A DNA stretch of 6,648 nucleotides. Source: a bacterium. GTDB lineage: Bacteria; Patescibacteriota; Minisyncoccia; Minisyncoccales; JAGGSE01. Location: the NCBI GenBank assembly GCA_021159225.1, contig JAGGSE010000181.1, positions 1-6,648 on the forward strand, given 5' to 3'. Position numbers and translations under genes: made by a program. Shown in pieces: positions 5,928 through 6,648 of the stretch. Numbering within the stretch: position 1 is the first letter of the stretch; each line of letters begins with the position of its first letter. The notes under the pieces are model-generated. The model did not search any database. It worked only from the letters and a program-made list of their open reading frames with translations, and was not told where the DNA came from.

Positions 5928-5955
5928 ATTATACCATAGCATAAAATCTTGTAAA
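5928..5955 (-). promoter_or_regulatory. htrA promoter, predicted leaderless transcript
   Basis: Reading leftward, TTTACA (5955-5950), a 16-nt spacer and a perfect TATAAT (5933-5928) preceded by TGG form an extended -10 promoter. Seven bases (GGTAATT) then precede ATG at 5920, so the expected first transcribed base coincides with that codon. This argues against the ATG at 5929, which shares two bases with the -10 box. Confidence 0.65.
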
Positions 5956-5977
5956 CGAGAGGGAGATTTGATATAAC
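5949..5977 (+). promoter_or_regulatory. Promoter for tRNA-Arg (and possibly the MNT/HEPN genes)
   Basis: TTGTAA (5949-5954), a 17-nt spacer and TATAAC (5972-5977, 5 of 6) point rightward. Transcription would start near 5984, 16 nt before the tRNA. The -35 overlaps the leftward htrA -35 almost base for base. Confidence 0.5.
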
Positions 5978-5999
5978 AATAATTAAGAAAGGGTCTTCT

Positions 6000-6071
6000 G
6001 CCCCCGTAGTTCAATGGATAGAACAGGAGACTCCTAAGCTTCTGATGGGGGTTCGATTCCTCCCGGGGGCA
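6000..6071 (+). tRNA. tRNA-Arg(CCU)
   Basis: Acceptor GCCCCCG (6000-6006) pairs with CGGGGGC (6064-6070), discriminator A at 6071. D stem GTTC/GAAC is intact. The anticodon arm (6026-6042) has loop CTCCTAA with anticodon CCT at 6033-6035; the pair closing the loop is an A-G mismatch (6030/6038) and one G-U is present. T stem GGGGG/CCTCC (6047-6051 with 6059-6063) encloses TTCGATT. The bases after it are CA, not CCA. It reads the rare AGG codon. It lies 39 nt ahead of the MNT gene on the same strand, with no obvious promoter or terminator between. Confidence 0.93.
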
Positions 6072-6088
6072 CAAAAGGGCTGAAACTC

Positions 6089-6095
6089 GGAGGAG
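6089..6095 (+). promoter_or_regulatory. Shine-Dalgarno GGAGGAG, far from the MNT start
   Basis: GGAGGAG is the clearest ribosome-binding site in the window but lies 15 nt before the MNT ATG at 6111. A nearer ATG at 6098 is out of frame and opens an 11-codon reading frame ending at 6133 inside the MNT gene. No alternative in-frame MNT start exists upstream. Confidence 0.45.
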
Positions 6096-6110
6096 AGATG
6101 TTGTTATTTT

Positions 6111-6422
6111 ATGTCAAAACGAAAAGAAGTTGAGAAAATTATTAATCAAATTGTGAAAAATTATAAACCAGAAAGAGTTATTCTCTTTGGCTCTTTTGCC
6201 TATGGCAAACCAAAAGAAAATAGTGATGTTGATTTGGTGGTGATTAAAAAAACAAAAAAAAGATTTATTAAGAGGCTTTTTGAAGTTTCTGGCTATATTC
6301 ATTCCTGGTTAGGAACGGATATTTTAGTGTATACTCCTAAAGAATGGAAAGAGGCTTTAGAGGAAGAAAATTATTTTATCAAAGAAATTGCAAAAAAGGG
6401 CAAGATAGTGTATGCCAAATAG
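6111..6422 (+). CDS. MNT-family minimal nucleotidyltransferase (putative antitoxin, MntA-like)
   Basis: A 103-aa minimal nucleotidyltransferase of the DNA polymerase β superfamily. The core motif GSFAYG (27-32) with SDVDL (38-42) gives G27-S28 and the metal-binding pair D39/D41; D70 in GTDILVYT is the likely third carboxylate, so the active site looks complete. Its 3' end overlaps the HEPN gene by 11 nt, the usual order of HEPN/MNT modules. In characterised type VII pairs (MntA/HepT) the nucleotidyltransferase neutralises the HEPN ribonuclease by AMPylating it; this role is inferred here from family and context. The gene is more AT-rich than the genes to its left and on the opposite strand, consistent with transfer. 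Confidence 0.9.
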   Translation: MSKRKEVEKIINQIVKNYKPERVILFGSFAYGKPKENSDVDLVVIKKTKKRFIKRLFEVSGYIHSWLGTDILVYTPKEWKEALEEENYFIKEIAKKGKIVYAK

Positions 6423-6648
6423 AGAGAAAATAAAAAATAAAAAAATTGTTTTTGCCTGGCTCCGAAAGGGAGAAGATGATTTGTCTTTCGCAAAAATGGC
6501 TTTCAAGGAAACTAATTTTTATGATCATGTTTGTTATTTATCTCAACAAGCAGTAGAAAAATATCTAAAGGCTCTTGTGGTTATTCAACAAGGTGAAATC
6601 ACTAAAAAAGAAAAAACTCATAATTTGCTTTACTTAAGTCAATTATGT
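6412..6648 (+). CDS. HEPN-domain protein, N-terminal part (putative HepT-like toxin), cut by window end
   Basis: An open frame begins at ATG 6412, inside the last codons of the MNT gene, and is still open after 79 codons at the window edge. Its translation starts MPNREKIKNKK; residues 21-27 read EDDLSFA, 40-55 carry the HEPN-type helix with SQQAVEKYLKAL (44-55), and KTHNL (68-72) follows. This matches the N-terminal half of the HEPN family found beside MNT proteins. The catalytic R-x4-6-H motif lies further downstream and is not visible, so nuclease competence cannot be judged. By analogy it would be the RNA-cleaving toxin of the pair, with tRNA among known targets of HepT. There is no good Shine-Dalgarno; translation is probably coupled to the MNT gene. 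Confidence 0.88.
   Translation, partial: MPNREKIKNKKIVFAWLRKGEDDLSFAKMAFKETNFYDHVCYLSQQAVEKYLKALVVIQQGEITKKEKTHNLLYLSQLC

Noticed and set aside
6114..6302. Leftward open frame opposite the MNT gene
   Set aside because: It is Phe/Asn-rich, as expected for the complement of Lys/Glu-rich AT-rich coding sequence; the + strand carries the conserved MNT motif.

Overview
The window looks like a compact, moderately AT-rich bacterial chromosome segment. The tRNA genes carry no encoded CCA, genes are separated by very short gaps, and most coding starts have no Shine-Dalgarno sequence. The mix of RNase Y, an HtrA-type protease with no export signal, a stand-alone FMN glutamate-synthase domain and a HEPN/MNT pair would fit a reduced-genome lineage such as Patescibacteria (Parcubacteria-like). 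That placement is an inference from style, not from a marker gene.

Layout from left to right. Positions 1-228 (+) form a tRNA-derived tract: two shortened tRNA-like elements (49-92 and 101-142) followed by an intact tRNA-Pro(UGG). Then come leftward genes: the stand-alone glutamate synthase FMN/Fe-S domain (252-1460), and a two-gene metal ABC transporter made of the ABC-3 permease (1569-2336) and its ATPase (2338-3039, or from a TTG at 3072). A dense hub at 3064-3176 holds a terminator-like hairpin, a leftward promoter for the transporter and a rightward promoter for tRNA-Gly(UCC) (3177-3247). Next, leftward, are RNase Y (3280-4809) and an HtrA-family protease (4898-5920). To the right lie tRNA-Arg(CCU) (6000-6071) and, on the + strand, a MNT nucleotidyltransferase (6111-6422) overlapping a HEPN gene that runs off the window (6412 to beyond 6648).

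How the parts relate. The permease and ATPase are one operon with a 1-nt gap; the substrate-binding protein is not in view. RNase Y starts mRNA decay at the membrane, HtrA is a quality-control protease, and both have good sigma-70-type promoters of their own. The HEPN/MNT pair resembles a type VII toxin-antitoxin module (HepT/MntA); it is visibly more AT-rich than its neighbours, lies on the opposite strand, and sits directly behind a tRNA, all of which suggest acquisition.

The observations most worth checking are the two tandem tRNA-like elements with the same internal deletion, the leaderless start inferred for HtrA together with its missing signal peptide, and the divergent htrA/tRNA-Arg promoters that share one -35 region.
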